A program made the position numbers and the translations under genes. From Oscillospiraceae bacterium (GTDB lineage Bacteria; Bacillota; Clostridia; Saccharofermentanales; Saccharofermentanaceae): DNA of 64,000 nt. The notes beneath the pieces were generated by a model that was not told where the DNA came from, did not search any database, and saw nothing but the letters and a program-made list of their open reading frames with translations. Every line of letters begins with the position of its first letter. The stretch's first letter is position 1. The stretch spans positions 124,001 through 188,000 of the forward strand of contig CACWXL010000002.1 in the NCBI GenBank assembly GCA_902764825.1, given 5' to 3'. Positions 1-8,989 of the stretch are shown here, in pieces.

Positions 1-559
1 CTGTCTCTTCAGGAGACTCGCCCATAAATCTGTAAGGATGATGCATGTCCCAGAGGGCAGCTGCCTTACGTGAACCGATCGCATCAAGGACTCTCTTAAG
101 TCTCTTAGTATCAGCATAAACGCCGTTCGTCTCAAGGAGCAGAGTAACGTTCATCTCTTCTGCATAAGGAACGAGTTCCTTCATGATGGAGATAACGACC
201 TCATCATCGATCTCCTTCTCGGGCGCGGGATTACGGTCGCCCAGGACACGGATGTAAGATGAGCCGAGCTTATTTGCGAGCTCGATATATGCGCGGATCT
301 CAGCGATTGCCTTATCCTTTGTAGCCAGGTCATTTACCGGCTCACCGGATGAAAGGCAAGGGATAGCAAGCTTTAATTCCTTGAGCTTTGCTACTGTCTT
401 GGGGAGATTTGCTTCAGTAAACGGCGGAGCCTTAACTGAGAATATATCCTGGCCGAGGCCTCTGATCTCAATTCCGTTGAAATTGAAGTCCTTTGCCATT
501 GAGTAAATGTCCTGCCATGAGAAATCGGGACATGCGAGTGTTGAAAAGCAAGTTAACAT
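1..559 (-). CDS. sugar phosphate isomerase/epimerase (partial, C-terminus outside window)
   Basis: The first 186 codons of a TIM-barrel protein of the xylose-isomerase-like sugar phosphate isomerase/epimerase superfamily; the rest lies beyond the left edge. The visible part opens MLTCFSTLACPDF and contains the family's alternating strand motifs: GIEIRG near residue 30, an LLETNG strand near residue 150 with a likely metal-ligand Glu, and WDMHHP near residue 175 where Asp and His usually bind the divalent metal. An AGAGGA ribosome-binding site precedes the ATG and a good promoter lies upstream. The substrate cannot be told from the sequence. Confidence 0.8.
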   Translation of the reverse strand, partial: MLTCFSTLACPDFSWQDIYSMAKDFNFNGIEIRGLGQDIFSVKAPPFTEANLPKTVAKLKELKLAIPCLSSGEPVNDLATKDKAIAEIRAYIELANKLGSSYIRVLGDRNPAPEKEIDDEVVISIMKELVPYAEEMNVTLLLETNGVYADTKRLKRVLDAIGSRKAAALWDMHHPYRFMGESPEET

Positions 560-596
560 AAATAGATCCTCTTTATATTAAAATAACAACCTTGTG

Positions 597-625
597 ATTA
601 TATAGGTTAAGGGTTGATTTGTAAA
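597..625 (-). promoter_or_regulatory. sigma-A-type promoter of the sugar isomerase gene
   Basis: On the minus strand a TTTACA -35 and a perfect TATAAT -10 are separated by exactly 17 bp, about 40 bases upstream of the isomerase ATG. Just upstream, at 632-651, lies an inverted repeat with perfect 6-bp arms, TCACAA and TTGTGA, separated by 8 bp. It could be an operator for a sugar-responsive regulator, but nothing in the window identifies one. Confidence 0.6.
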
Positions 626-685
626 ATAACCTCACAATTAATGGCTTGTGACTGCCGGCTGAACAAAATAAAACTACGGCCTGGA

Positions 686-820
686 TCAGCCTAGCTCGAG
701 AAGTAGGTCGTTAAGAAGCAGAGAATTAAAAGCAAAGAGGTCAGATGTCAAAGGCAGCGCCGTGAAAGCACCGTCTGCACGATAGTTAATTGAATTGTCT
801 TCTAAGGTGATCTTCACCAT
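686..820 (-). CDS. possible small protein of 44 aa, unrecognised
   Basis: An ATG-initiated frame of 44 codons in the gap below fakA. It begins MVKITLEDNSINYRADG and ends in a Leu-rich tail NDLLLELG. No good ribosome-binding site sits right before the ATG, although an AAAGGTCAGG stretch lies some 20 bases upstream. It could be a small gene co-transcribed with fakA, a decayed gene remnant, or chance. No family is recognised. The rest of the 560-859 gap holds only the isomerase promoter, the TCACAA/TTGTGA palindrome, and no clear terminator. Confidence 0.22.
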   Translation of the reverse strand: MVKITLEDNSINYRADGAFTALPLTSDLFAFNSLLLNDLLLELG

Positions 821-859
821 CAGACATCAATTAGACCTGACCTTTCTTTAGATATACGT

Positions 860-2476
860 TTAAGAAAACGCAATAACGTAATTATATATTTTTTGTCCGC
901 CTACGCAAGAGTAAATTTCAGCCTCAGGACAGAAGGATCTTATCTGCTCTTCCAAACCGTCAGAGATCTCTTTATCGCCGTCATTTCCGGAGAAGATATG
1001 CACAGCCTTGCAGCCTGCGCAGTCCGGAACCGTAGGAATGAATGAAGCCAGGCAGTCCTTAAGGTCAGCAGATGCGCATGTGATGATGTCGTCATCCAGA
1101 ACGCCGATATAGTCACCTGCCGTGACATCTATTCCATTATAGACACCTGTCTTGTCAGCCTTGGCGATAAGACCGGTATGAACGCCTTCAAGAGCGTTGT
1201 TCATGGCCTTTTCGATCTCATCGGCAGAAGCGCCGGTATCAGCAAGAGACAGCGCAAGATAGCCTTCAGCCATTGATTTTGTAGGGATGATGCGGATCTT
1301 GATGTCCTTCAGGACTTCCCTTACCTTCTCGGCTGTCATGATGATGTTCTTGTTATTAGGAAGGATGATAATGTCCTTCGCGCCGGAGGCTTTGCAGGAA
1401 TCGGCAAGGCTCTGGACCGATACGTTGTCGGACTGTCCGCCCCTTGCGATCTTTGTTACGCCCATGTTCTCGAAAAGCTCGGCTATGCCGTCACCGTCAG
1501 CGACTGCCACGATAGCAGCATCCTTCTTATTTGCGATAAAGCTCTCGTGGTGCTGGATCGTCATGTTCTCGATCTTGAGCTTGATGAACTCGCCGAATCT
1601 GTGATAGTAAGTCATTACTGCTTCAGGCTTTAAGGTATGGATATGGATCTTTACCTGATTGCCGTCTTTGACCAGAACCAGAGAATTACCGAAGTCTCTC
1701 ATGTCGGATCTTACAAGTGTCTCATCAAAGCTCGTAAGCTTATCGTCGTCGATCTGAATGATCATCTCGGTGCAGTAACCGAACTCTGCAAGGCCTTCGC
1801 CCATGGCAGGTGAAGAAGCGCCGGCAGAAGCGTTTGCGACTGATTCGAACGCAGAAAGGTCGATATCAAATGACTCATCCAGAGCTTCGAGCATACCTGT
1901 TACAAGGCATACGAAGCCCATGGCGCCGGAATCCAGAACGTTATATTCCTTCAATACAGGAAGGAGCTCGGGCGTGTGCTTCAAAGACTCAGCAGCACCT
2001 TCAACGACGTCCTTCATGAACTGCTCAGTCGTCGTATCCTCATCCAGGTTGTCTTCGGCATTTTCCTGCGCCTCACGGCACACAGTTAGGAAAGTACCTT
2101 CAACGGGCTCTGCTACGGAGTTATAAGCACTCTCCGTGCCTGAGAGGAATGCAGCATAAAGAGAACCTGCATTGAGCTCATCGAAGTCCTTAAATGCGCG
2201 AAGGAATCCCTTGAGCCACTGCGACAGGATAACACCTGAGTTGCCCTGGGAATTCATGAGAGCGCCGGTATAGAGCTTATCGAAATCAGCAGGCTCCAAG
2301 TCCCTGTCGCCGATCTCAGCCAAAGCCTGAAGAACGCCGCCCATGGTCTTATCCATGTTTGTTCCCGTATCACCGTCCGGTATCGGGAAAACATTCATAT
2401 CATTTAACTGCTGCTTGTTATCTAAGATCTTCTTTGCTCCGCCGATGAGCATTTTCTTAAGAACTGACAATTCCAT
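860..2476 (-). CDS. fakA: fatty acid kinase catalytic subunit FakA (DhaL/YloV family)
   Basis: Length 538 aa, close to the roughly 550 aa usual for FakA. The N-terminal DhaL (DAK2) nucleotide-binding domain covers about residues 8-200 and carries the Mg-ATP-binding signature NVFPIPDGDTGTNM (residues 28-41) and an SQGNSGVILSQ loop near residue 80. A central domain and a C-terminal YloV-type domain follow. In the known system FakA phosphorylates a fatty acid held by a FakB carrier, giving acyl-phosphate for phospholipid synthesis. The fakB homologue is two genes upstream in the same operon, which supports the call. An AGGAAG ribosome-binding site precedes the ATG. Confidence 0.9.
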   Translation of the reverse strand: MELSVLKKMLIGGAKKILDNKQQLNDMNVFPIPDGDTGTNMDKTMGGVLQALAEIGDRDLEPADFDKLYTGALMNSQGNSGVILSQWLKGFLRAFKDFDELNAGSLYAAFLSGTESAYNSVAEPVEGTFLTVCREAQENAEDNLDEDTTTEQFMKDVVEGAAESLKHTPELLPVLKEYNVLDSGAMGFVCLVTGMLEALDESFDIDLSAFESVANASAGASSPAMGEGLAEFGYCTEMIIQIDDDKLTSFDETLVRSDMRDFGNSLVLVKDGNQVKIHIHTLKPEAVMTYYHRFGEFIKLKIENMTIQHHESFIANKKDAAIVAVADGDGIAELFENMGVTKIARGGQSDNVSVQSLADSCKASGAKDIIILPNNKNIIMTAEKVREVLKDIKIRIIPTKSMAEGYLALSLADTGASADEIEKAMNNALEGVHTGLIAKADKTGVYNGIDVTAGDYIGVLDDDIITCASADLKDCLASFIPTVPDCAGCKAVHIFSGNDGDKEISDGLEEQIRSFCPEAEIYSCVGGQKIYNYVIAFS

Positions 2477-2532
2477 CTATCCGATTACTTCCTGCTTTAT
2501 ATATTTGCGAATTTGCTTTTTTCGCTTACCTG

Positions 2533-3489
2533 TCAGCCGCCGTAATTTATAAAATCGGTGACTGCCTTATCGTATGCTTCAAGGTTCCTGATCCTTAAGT
2601 GAGAGTGAGCGCCCTCATCGAACCAGACCATCTGCTTTCTCCTGGAACCGCTTGCTTCATTGATCTTATCGAAATACTTGGGCAATGAAGAAACGTCCTG
2701 TCTGCCGCAGATCATGAGCTGTGGTACTTCGACCTTCGGAATAGCCTTGATGGGCGTATTCTTGAAGATGTCGATCCCGGCATACTTCTTAAAAAGAAGT
2801 CCCATCTGGAGACATACCGGGAATGTGGGCTTTCCGAGATTCTTGGTTCTCTGCTTCAGAACGTTATAGAACGAGATGAACGGTCCTTCGAGAACGATCG
2901 AATCGACATAAGGATTGTGGTCTGCAGCCACATAGATGGCCGCAACAGATCCGATGCAGATTCCGTGGATGACAAAGTGGTCGATCGAGAACTTCTTGTG
3001 AACGAGATTGATCCACGCCTCAAGATCCTTGCCTTCGAGGATACCCGAGCCCGTGTACTTGCCTTCGGAAAGGCCTGCGGCTCTAGGATCCACAACGATG
3101 ATGTTGTACTTATTCTTCTGATAAAGATCAGCGAAATAATAGCAGTACTTGCATGTCTCAGCCCTGCCTGCCATTATGATCGCTGCCTTATCGTAACCGA
3201 AGTCAAAATATTCGCCCTTCATCTTCAGGCCGTCAAAGGATGTAACTTCGATCTCCTTCATGTATGAGGCATTCTCATTGCCCCACTTCATTCCGGTATC
3301 GAACATTACCGTATGCTCGGCATTCTCGGGCGCACTGTTTCCGCGGGCCCATTTCTCTTTGGACTCGCGGATGAACATGTTCGTATACTGTTTCTTTGCG
3401 ATCTTCATGCAGTAGAACCACATGAAGATAAATCCGCTGATAAGCAGGAACGCAAGGACTATTAAAACTATAGCTATAATACGACCCAT
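2533..3489 (-). CDS. membrane-anchored alpha/beta hydrolase with Cys nucleophile
   Basis: 318 aa. A single N-terminal membrane helix (residues about 4-26) is followed by an alpha/beta-hydrolase fold. The nucleophile elbow reads HGICIGS (175-181), placing Cys178 where most family members have Ser; dienelactone hydrolases also use Cys here. Asp265 (in GRQD) and His295 or His297 (in GAHSH) would complete a triad. The ATG shares one base with the fakB stop codon (TGATG), so translation is probably coupled. Its place between fakB and fakA suggests a substrate that is an acyl ester or thioester; this is inference. Substrate unknown. Confidence 0.8.
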   Translation of the reverse strand: MGRIIAIVLIVLAFLLISGFIFMWFYCMKIAKKQYTNMFIRESKEKWARGNSAPENAEHTVMFDTGMKWGNENASYMKEIEVTSFDGLKMKGEYFDFGYDKAAIIMAGRAETCKYCYYFADLYQKNKYNIIVVDPRAAGLSEGKYTGSGILEGKDLEAWINLVHKKFSIDHFVIHGICIGSVAAIYVAADHNPYVDSIVLEGPFISFYNVLKQRTKNLGKPTFPVCLQMGLLFKKYAGIDIFKNTPIKAIPKVEVPQLMICGRQDVSSLPKYFDKINEASGSRRKQMVWFDEGAHSHLRIRNLEAYDKAVTDFINYGG

Positions 3490-4418
3490 CAGAGCTTAGC
3501 CTTGATCTCTTCTAAGAGCTTTGTCTCTTCAACAAGACCTTCGGAGATCTCCTTACCCATGTAGAAAGTAACTACCATGCCGGGGCCGATAGAAGAACCG
3601 TTAGCCATGTTGACTGTTGTAGGGATGATCTCAGCCGTAGGGAAATTCTCACGGATGAGTTCCTGGAGCTGGAGCCACTGAGCCTTACGGAAAGAGTGAG
3701 ATACGAAGATCCTCTTCGGCTCAGGCTCGATCGTAGCCTTCATGTATTCGATCATGGCTGTGAAGAGCTTCTTATAACCTGTTACCTTTGTGATGATCTG
3801 GTTCATGCCGTCACGGTTGAACTCAGCGAGAGGCTTGATGTTGATAAGAGAGCCCATGAATGCGGAAACATTGGAGCAGCGGCCCATCTTAGCGAGGAAC
3901 TTGAGGTCATCTACAGTACCTGTCTGGTGGCATCTGTGCTTATTGTTTTCGAGCCACTCGGCAACTTCCTCCAAAGACTTGCCTTCTTTCTTCATCTCGC
4001 CTGCGAAAGAGCAAAGGAGACCGTCACCGCCTGAATAACGGAGTGAGTCAACACAGATGATCTTACGGTCAGGATACTTCTCCATAAGGTTCTGAGCAGC
4101 CTTGCGGCATGAGTCATATGTATTTGAAAGAGCGTGAGAAAGTGAAATGTTAAGGATATCCTTACCCTGCTTTAAGTACTTCTCGAAAAATGCCTCCTGG
4201 ATCTCAAGATTCTTGATACCTGTCGTATACATGGAATCCTTTGACATTGATGTGTAGAAATCCTGAGGTGAGATATTCTCCCAGTCAAGCGTAGAATCCT
4301 CGGTATGTCCGTCAGGGAATGTGATGTTGCCCGGAAGGTAATCATCAATACCGAATCTTTCTCTGAGATCCTTGGTAAGGTCTGTTGAGCTGTCTGTGAG
4401 AATTACATAATCAGCCAT
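3489..4418 (-). CDS. fakB: DegV-family fatty-acid-binding protein (FakB)
   Basis: 309 aa from the ATG best placed behind AAGGAG (8-base spacing); a second ATG two codons upstream is too close to that site. DegV features are visible: N-terminal ILTDSSTDL, the SLSHALSNTY loop near residue 115, a CVDSLRYSGG segment, and the late GLL-like stretch GSLINIKPLAEF near 205-216 typical of the lipid-binding fold. FakB proteins bind a free fatty acid and present it to FakA. The linkage with fakA in one operon is good functional evidence; chain-length or saturation preference cannot be read. Confidence 0.88.
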   Translation of the reverse strand: MADYVILTDSSTDLTKDLRERFGIDDYLPGNITFPDGHTEDSTLDWENISPQDFYTSMSKDSMYTTGIKNLEIQEAFFEKYLKQGKDILNISLSHALSNTYDSCRKAAQNLMEKYPDRKIICVDSLRYSGGDGLLCSFAGEMKKEGKSLEEVAEWLENNKHRCHQTGTVDDLKFLAKMGRCSNVSAFMGSLINIKPLAEFNRDGMNQIITKVTGYKKLFTAMIEYMKATIEPEPKRIFVSHSFRKAQWLQLQELIRENFPTAEIIPTTVNMANGSSIGPGMVVTFYMGKEISEGLVEETKLLEEIKAKL

Positions 4419-4454
4419 TTTCATTTCTCCTTATATAGTTATAATTTTGAAAAC

Positions 4455-4483
4455 AATAAAAAAGATCGTTCAAGATCTGTCAA
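4455..4483 (-). promoter_or_regulatory. possible promoter of the fakB-hydrolase-fakA operon
   Basis: A perfect TTGACA -35 and a weak TTTATT -10 with a 17-bp spacer, in the 92-base gap between the PlsC-PlsC gene and fakB. The same stretch holds a short AGATC/GATCT hairpin followed by six T residues (minus strand), which may weakly terminate the upstream lipid genes. Confidence 0.42.
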
Positions 4484-4510
4484 AGGATCGCTCCCTGTTA
4501 TCTCCCATAC

Positions 4511-5905
4511 CTATTTTCCACCCGCTTTAGCACTCCTCGCCTCTTCGATCTCCTTACTTATCGCAGCAAGATTGGCCTTCATCTCGGCCCTGATCTTCCT
4601 GATATAAGAATTCATCTGAGGCTTGGTCTCGGAGATCGCCTGACGCTTCAAGCTGTAGATAGCTTCACGCATTATTTCATTAGCTTTCTCCACCGACTCA
4701 TTATCGGTTACAAGCCCTTCTTTGTCAAACTCTATCGGGTCTCCTACAACGAACTTCGTCGGCTTGAACATCTTATATGAAGTATGGATATAAACGGGCA
4801 CGACGGGTCTCTTCGAATAGAGCGATAACATCGCCGGTCCCTTCTGGAATTCGATCAGTTCATCATCGTAATTCATGTGTCCTTCAGGGAAGATAATGAA
4901 CGGCTCATGGTTCTTAAGACCGTTCATCATGGTCTTTAACGCATTCCAGTCAAAACCCGTGCGGTCGAGCAATACGCATCCCATGGTCTTCTCGAAAAAT
5001 CCCCATGACTTGTTTACTTCCGCAACGTCCTTTGCCGCAAGACTCCTGCAGTAAACCCTTCTGAAAACATAATAAAGGAGCGCGGAATCGATCCACCAAG
5101 AATGGTTGGCAACGATCACCATACCCTTATCCATATATCGCGTGCCGCGCGCCAGGTCTCCGCCGTAAGAGATCTTCGTTCTCATGAGGAGCTTTATGCC
5201 GGGCAGAGCCGTATATTTCATGAAGTTATAAAGGAAGCCGGCATACTTCGGACGCTTAAGCTTCTCGCCGTCTGCGATCATGAAATTCCTAAGGTAGAAC
5301 TGTCTGTAAGTTTCAGTCCTCTCCTGAAGCTCCCTTGTAAAAGCCTCTGCCCTCTCCTGCAATGTATCAAGGCCTTCGCGGCAGATATAAGTATCAGGAT
5401 ACATAAGGCTTCCGACGAAAACGAGATCGCGCTTGCCGGGGCCGATCCTGCCGTTATGGAAAACAGGCACGATTGGGCAGCCTGAGCTAATTGATATCAA
5501 TGCAGCCGCCTGCTTATATTCCATGAGCTTTCCTTCAGTCTCGATATGGCCTTCCGGGAAGATAAGGATGTCATGGCCTTTGTTTAAGATCTCAACAGCC
5601 TTATTTACCGCATCCATGTTGCCGGTTACTTCGTCAACGCGGATAACGCCCATTGCCTTGAGCATGAAAGTAAGGAACGGATTAAATGCATAGAACTGCG
5701 CTCCGACCAGAACATATTTCCTTCTGCCCGGGAATGCCAGGAGCGCCTCAACGTAGTCCAGGAATGCGGTGTGGTTCATCGCAATGATCTTAGGACCTTT
5801 ATACTTCGGCTTCTTTTCCTTGCGCAGATAGATCTTCTTTATCGGGAAAAGAATGAGCGCAGGGATTATGCTGTTTAAGATAAGGAACCATCTGATAATG
5901 AACAT
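4511..5905 (-). CDS. tandem PlsC-PlsC acyltransferase fusion
   Basis: 464 aa with two complete 1-acylglycerol-3-phosphate acyltransferase (PlsC/LPLAT) domains in a row. Domain 1 has the catalytic NHTAFLD (HX4D, H45-D50) and FPEGH (116-120). Domain 2 has NHSWWID (H268-D273) and FPEGH (339-343). PlsC proteins are normally single-domain and about 200-250 aa, so this is a duplication or fusion that kept both active sites. The N-terminus is hydrophobic. The ATG overlaps the stop of the upstream acyl-AMP ligase by one base (TAATG). Inferred role: adding two acyl chains, or acylating two different acceptors, with acyl groups delivered by the ligase's carrier domain. Confidence 0.88.
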   Translation of the reverse strand: MFIIRWFLILNSIIPALILFPIKKIYLRKEKKPKYKGPKIIAMNHTAFLDYVEALLAFPGRRKYVLVGAQFYAFNPFLTFMLKAMGVIRVDEVTGNMDAVNKAVEILNKGHDILIFPEGHIETEGKLMEYKQAAALISISSGCPIVPVFHNGRIGPGKRDLVFVGSLMYPDTYICREGLDTLQERAEAFTRELQERTETYRQFYLRNFMIADGEKLKRPKYAGFLYNFMKYTALPGIKLLMRTKISYGGDLARGTRYMDKGMVIVANHSWWIDSALLYYVFRRVYCRSLAAKDVAEVNKSWGFFEKTMGCVLLDRTGFDWNALKTMMNGLKNHEPFIIFPEGHMNYDDELIEFQKGPAMLSLYSKRPVVPVYIHTSYKMFKPTKFVVGDPIEFDKEGLVTDNESVEKANEIMREAIYSLKRQAISETKPQMNSYIRKIRAEMKANLAAISKEIEEARSAKAGGK

Positions 5906-7857
5906 TATTCTTTGGACTCCTTATTCTGTTCGATAAGATAATCTGCGATCGCCATAGGCGTGATCAAAGGTGTCTCAGTCATGCTGATCGTTCTTCCTGA
6001 TACTTCAGATACCTTTGAGAGCATCTCGACATACTCCATCGAATCGCCGCCAAGCGTAACGAAATTAGATGTCTCCGTGATCTCCGCTCTGTCCTTGTTA
6101 AGGACTTCGGCATATACATCACATACCTTGCCGATAAGCTCGGTATATTCAGCGCTTCTGGTACGTGTGACCTCCTCATCAGTAGGTCTTGCGCATTCGG
6201 TCGCGAAAAGCTCCTGCTCTTCAAGCTTCATGCTCAATGCCTTGCGGTCGATGCCCTTGAAGTTCTCAGGCATGCTGCCGATGAGATTAAGGACCTTAAC
6301 AGGCCTCTCGGACATAGTGAGAGCGTCTATCGATGTGAATACGTTTCTTAGAGAAGAAGCCTTTTCGAACGCGCCCATTGAGCCGTCATCTGCAAGGACG
6401 AGCACCATCTGCTTCTCGTCTGTACCGGGGAGCTTGCAGTTGATCATGGCTTCCTGCGTGAAGGCGCCCTTGTCGATCCTCGATTCGATCTCCTCAGGTG
6501 AGATATTCTCGCCGTTAGGTCCGATGATGACATCGTCCAAACGCCCGATTATATGAAGTCTCCCGGTCTCATCGATATTGACGAGATCGTTTGTGGGATA
6601 GTATTCGTCGGTAAACTCGCTGAACTTTCCGTCAACATAGATGCCGTTCATCGAGTGGTCTCTGGGGATCAGGAGCTCTCCCTCTTCGCTTACCTTGTAC
6701 TTAACGTTGCTGAAGATCTTACCCGTGCTCGTACCGTTCCTGAATTTCGATTTTCTAGAGAGCTCAACGCAGAGAACGCCGCACTCCGTAAGGCCGTAGC
6801 CCGCATAGATCGAATAGCCGAGTCCGTTTAAGACTTCCAGCGTCCTGGGCGCGATAAATCCGCCGCCTGAGATGAGGAAAGCAAGCTTCTCGCCCATGAG
6901 CTGGCGTCTGATCTTCTTGAAAATGAATTTTCTAACAATGACAGGTCCCAAGAGCGGGAAAATGTTCTGGAGCTTATTTGAGAACTTAATAGCCTTGTTG
7001 AACTTCTCTGTCTTTCCCTGCTTTGCTACTTCCCTCTCAAGCGCTGCAACGGTCTTGTTCCAGACCAGAGGGATCGCGAAGAAATGCGTTACGCCTACGC
7101 GCTTGCACACGAACTGGATGCTCTGCGCATCATACTTCGGCAGGAAAACGAAGCCCCTTCCGAAGAACATGAACCACATCAGTGTCGCAATGAGTCCGAA
7201 GATGTGATAGAACGGCAGGAATGCGAGATTGTGGATATCGAGCTTTGCGTTGTACTGAATCGACTGGTTAGTCCTGACGATATCAGCGCTCATCTCGACC
7301 TGAAGGCAGATCGTCTTTCCGCTGTGGCTTATTATCTTGGGCTTGGATGTCGAACCGGACGTGATGAGGATTATCTCGTCAGCCCAGTTGATCATGGACT
7401 TGTCGAACTTAACGCCCTTGCCCTCTTCCAAAAGATCTTTTACTGAGACGGCTTTATCAACTCTTGCATCTTGGGATACGACGAAAACGGGATCCATCTC
7501 TTTGATGATGTCGTTGTTGATCTGAATGTTATGTCTTGTATTAAGCAGAATCGGCTTAAAGCCTGCCTGCAAAAGTCCCCAGAAAAGAGCGACCCAGTCG
7601 CATGAATTCTCAAGGAATATTCCAACGAACCTGCTGTCCGAATCCATCTTTGCGGCATAAGTGACCGCAGCCTTAGAGAAGCTGTCGGCCCTCTCATAAA
7701 GCTCGTAATAGGACATTTTGCAGACCTCACCGTTTTCGAGCCATTCGCCGAATGTCTCACTCGTGAAGCTGTTCTTTATGATCGTATAGATCGACTCAAA
7801 CGTCTGCGGCGCATTCTTAAGCGCTTCGATGTTCCCGGTAACTATCCTCGATACCAT
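5905..7857 (-). CDS. acyl-AMP ligase fused to acyl carrier domain
   Basis: 650 aa. An AMP-binding (ANL) adenylation domain covers about residues 20-520, with the phosphate loop LITSGSTSKPK near 164-174, the YGLTECGV motif near 355 and the GRLDDVIIGPNGENISPEEIE hinge region. A C-terminal phosphopantetheine carrier domain follows, with LGGDSMEYVEM where Ser606 would carry the prosthetic arm. The layout matches fatty acyl-AMP ligases that load their own carrier. It sits directly upstream of, and overlaps, the PlsC-PlsC gene, which suggests that acyl-carrier thioester is the donor for that enzyme. It could instead belong to an orphan lipopeptide or glycolipid route. Confidence 0.85.
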   Translation of the reverse strand: MVSRIVTGNIEALKNAPQTFESIYTIIKNSFTSETFGEWLENGEVCKMSYYELYERADSFSKAAVTYAAKMDSDSRFVGIFLENSCDWVALFWGLLQAGFKPILLNTRHNIQINNDIIKEMDPVFVVSQDARVDKAVSVKDLLEEGKGVKFDKSMINWADEIILITSGSTSKPKIISHSGKTICLQVEMSADIVRTNQSIQYNAKLDIHNLAFLPFYHIFGLIATLMWFMFFGRGFVFLPKYDAQSIQFVCKRVGVTHFFAIPLVWNKTVAALEREVAKQGKTEKFNKAIKFSNKLQNIFPLLGPVIVRKFIFKKIRRQLMGEKLAFLISGGGFIAPRTLEVLNGLGYSIYAGYGLTECGVLCVELSRKSKFRNGTSTGKIFSNVKYKVSEEGELLIPRDHSMNGIYVDGKFSEFTDEYYPTNDLVNIDETGRLHIIGRLDDVIIGPNGENISPEEIESRIDKGAFTQEAMINCKLPGTDEKQMVLVLADDGSMGAFEKASSLRNVFTSIDALTMSERPVKVLNLIGSMPENFKGIDRKALSMKLEEQELFATECARPTDEEVTRTRSAEYTELIGKVCDVYAEVLNKDRAEITETSNFVTLGGDSMEYVEMLSKVSEVSGRTISMTETPLITPMAIADYLIEQNKESKE

Positions 7858-7863
7858 TTCCCC

Positions 7864-8967
7864 TTAGATTCCCCATACCTTTCTTAACTGATCGCACATC
7901 TCCAGGAGCGCTGCCTGTGCCTGCGGAACGATCCCGAAATAATCCAGGAACGCGTGTGACACGCCTCTGTATCTGATGTGCTTATTAGGAATTCCGGCCT
8001 TATCAAGAAGCCTGGAATAATACTCTGACTGGATGCGGAGGCCGTCGTACTCTGCCGTAAAGATGCCCGTGTAAGGCATACCGCTCAAGTCCGCATAGAT
8101 AGGGCTTACGTCAGGATTGCACTTGACTTCCTCATATCTTCCGCCCGAGTACGCGAAAAGGATATTTGCCATAAGATCGTTATTGCCGTTGCCGTCAGCA
8201 CGACCCAGCTGAAGTCTCGAAGTGATGAGTTCCTTCTGCTCTTCGCAGATGTCATACATCGAGATGTCCCAGTCGTAGCGCCTGTCGCGTGAATAAAGAT
8301 CGACACAGGGATAGAACAGGCCCGCATAAGTGATCTTTGCTTCCGTCTTGTTATCAAGGATCGCAGCGAGCACGAGATTCGCGCCGGCGCTGTCGCCGAA
8401 GAAACCGATGTGCTCCTTATCGACGCCAAGAGACGTACTGTCAGCGTAGATCTTTTCGAGCGCGGCAAGAACGTCCTCGATAGCCGCCGGATAAATATTC
8501 TCAGGCGCAAGGCTGTAATCGACATTGAACACCCTGACGCCCAGATTCTCGGCAACGTAGCGGCACGGCTCCTTATAATACTCAGCCTTTGAAGCCATGA
8601 ACGAACCGCCGTGGACATATATCATCGCAGGAAGCGTCTCGTCCTTTCTGTCGTCAAGCACATAAGAGAAAACCTTTACGCTTCTGCCCTTCACATCGAT
8701 ATCAAAGCTGTCTTCCGCAATGGGCTTCGAGCACATATCCTTGCAGTAAGTCTTGGTCGTCTGGCGCATTCCCTCAATAGAGAACTTCATGGGCGCCGAC
8801 TTCTGGAAAGCATAGATCGCGCTCCTTATGAAGAACTCACGCTTATCCATCATTCCGGTCTTGTCGTTGTCAGGCACCGCCTTAACAATGATCTCGCCCT
8901 CACCGTTCGAAATGACTTCCTCAGAAGCCATAATCTTCTTTACCAACTCAAAATCGCAGCTATCCAT
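7864..8967 (-). CDS. alpha/beta hydrolase, HSL/acetyl-esterase family
   Basis: 367 aa from the ATG behind AAAGG. It shows the hormone-sensitive-lipase family signature: the oxyanion-hole motif HGGSF, the nucleophile motif GDSAGAN, an acid Asp in FTAEYDGLR and a catalytic His in GVSHAFLDYF near the C-terminus. No signal peptide. Such enzymes hydrolyse short or medium acyl esters. It is packed between the GT2 gene and the acyl ligase with gaps of about 20 and 6 bases, so it likely belongs to the same lipid pathway. The exact substrate is not visible. Confidence 0.85.
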   Translation of the reverse strand: MDSCDFELVKKIMASEEVISNGEGEIIVKAVPDNDKTGMMDKREFFIRSAIYAFQKSAPMKFSIEGMRQTTKTYCKDMCSKPIAEDSFDIDVKGRSVKVFSYVLDDRKDETLPAMIYVHGGSFMASKAEYYKEPCRYVAENLGVRVFNVDYSLAPENIYPAAIEDVLAALEKIYADSTSLGVDKEHIGFFGDSAGANLVLAAILDNKTEAKITYAGLFYPCVDLYSRDRRYDWDISMYDICEEQKELITSRLQLGRADGNGNNDLMANILFAYSGGRYEEVKCNPDVSPIYADLSGMPYTGIFTAEYDGLRIQSEYYSRLLDKAGIPNKHIRYRGVSHAFLDYFGIVPQAQAALLEMCDQLRKVWGI

Positions 8968-8989
8968 ATAAACCTTTCCCAAAATTCCT

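Noticed and set aside
1803-2126. Long plus-strand frames opposite fakA and many other genes
   Set aside because: They are antisense shadows of strongly supported genes, with no ribosome-binding sites or recognisable domains.
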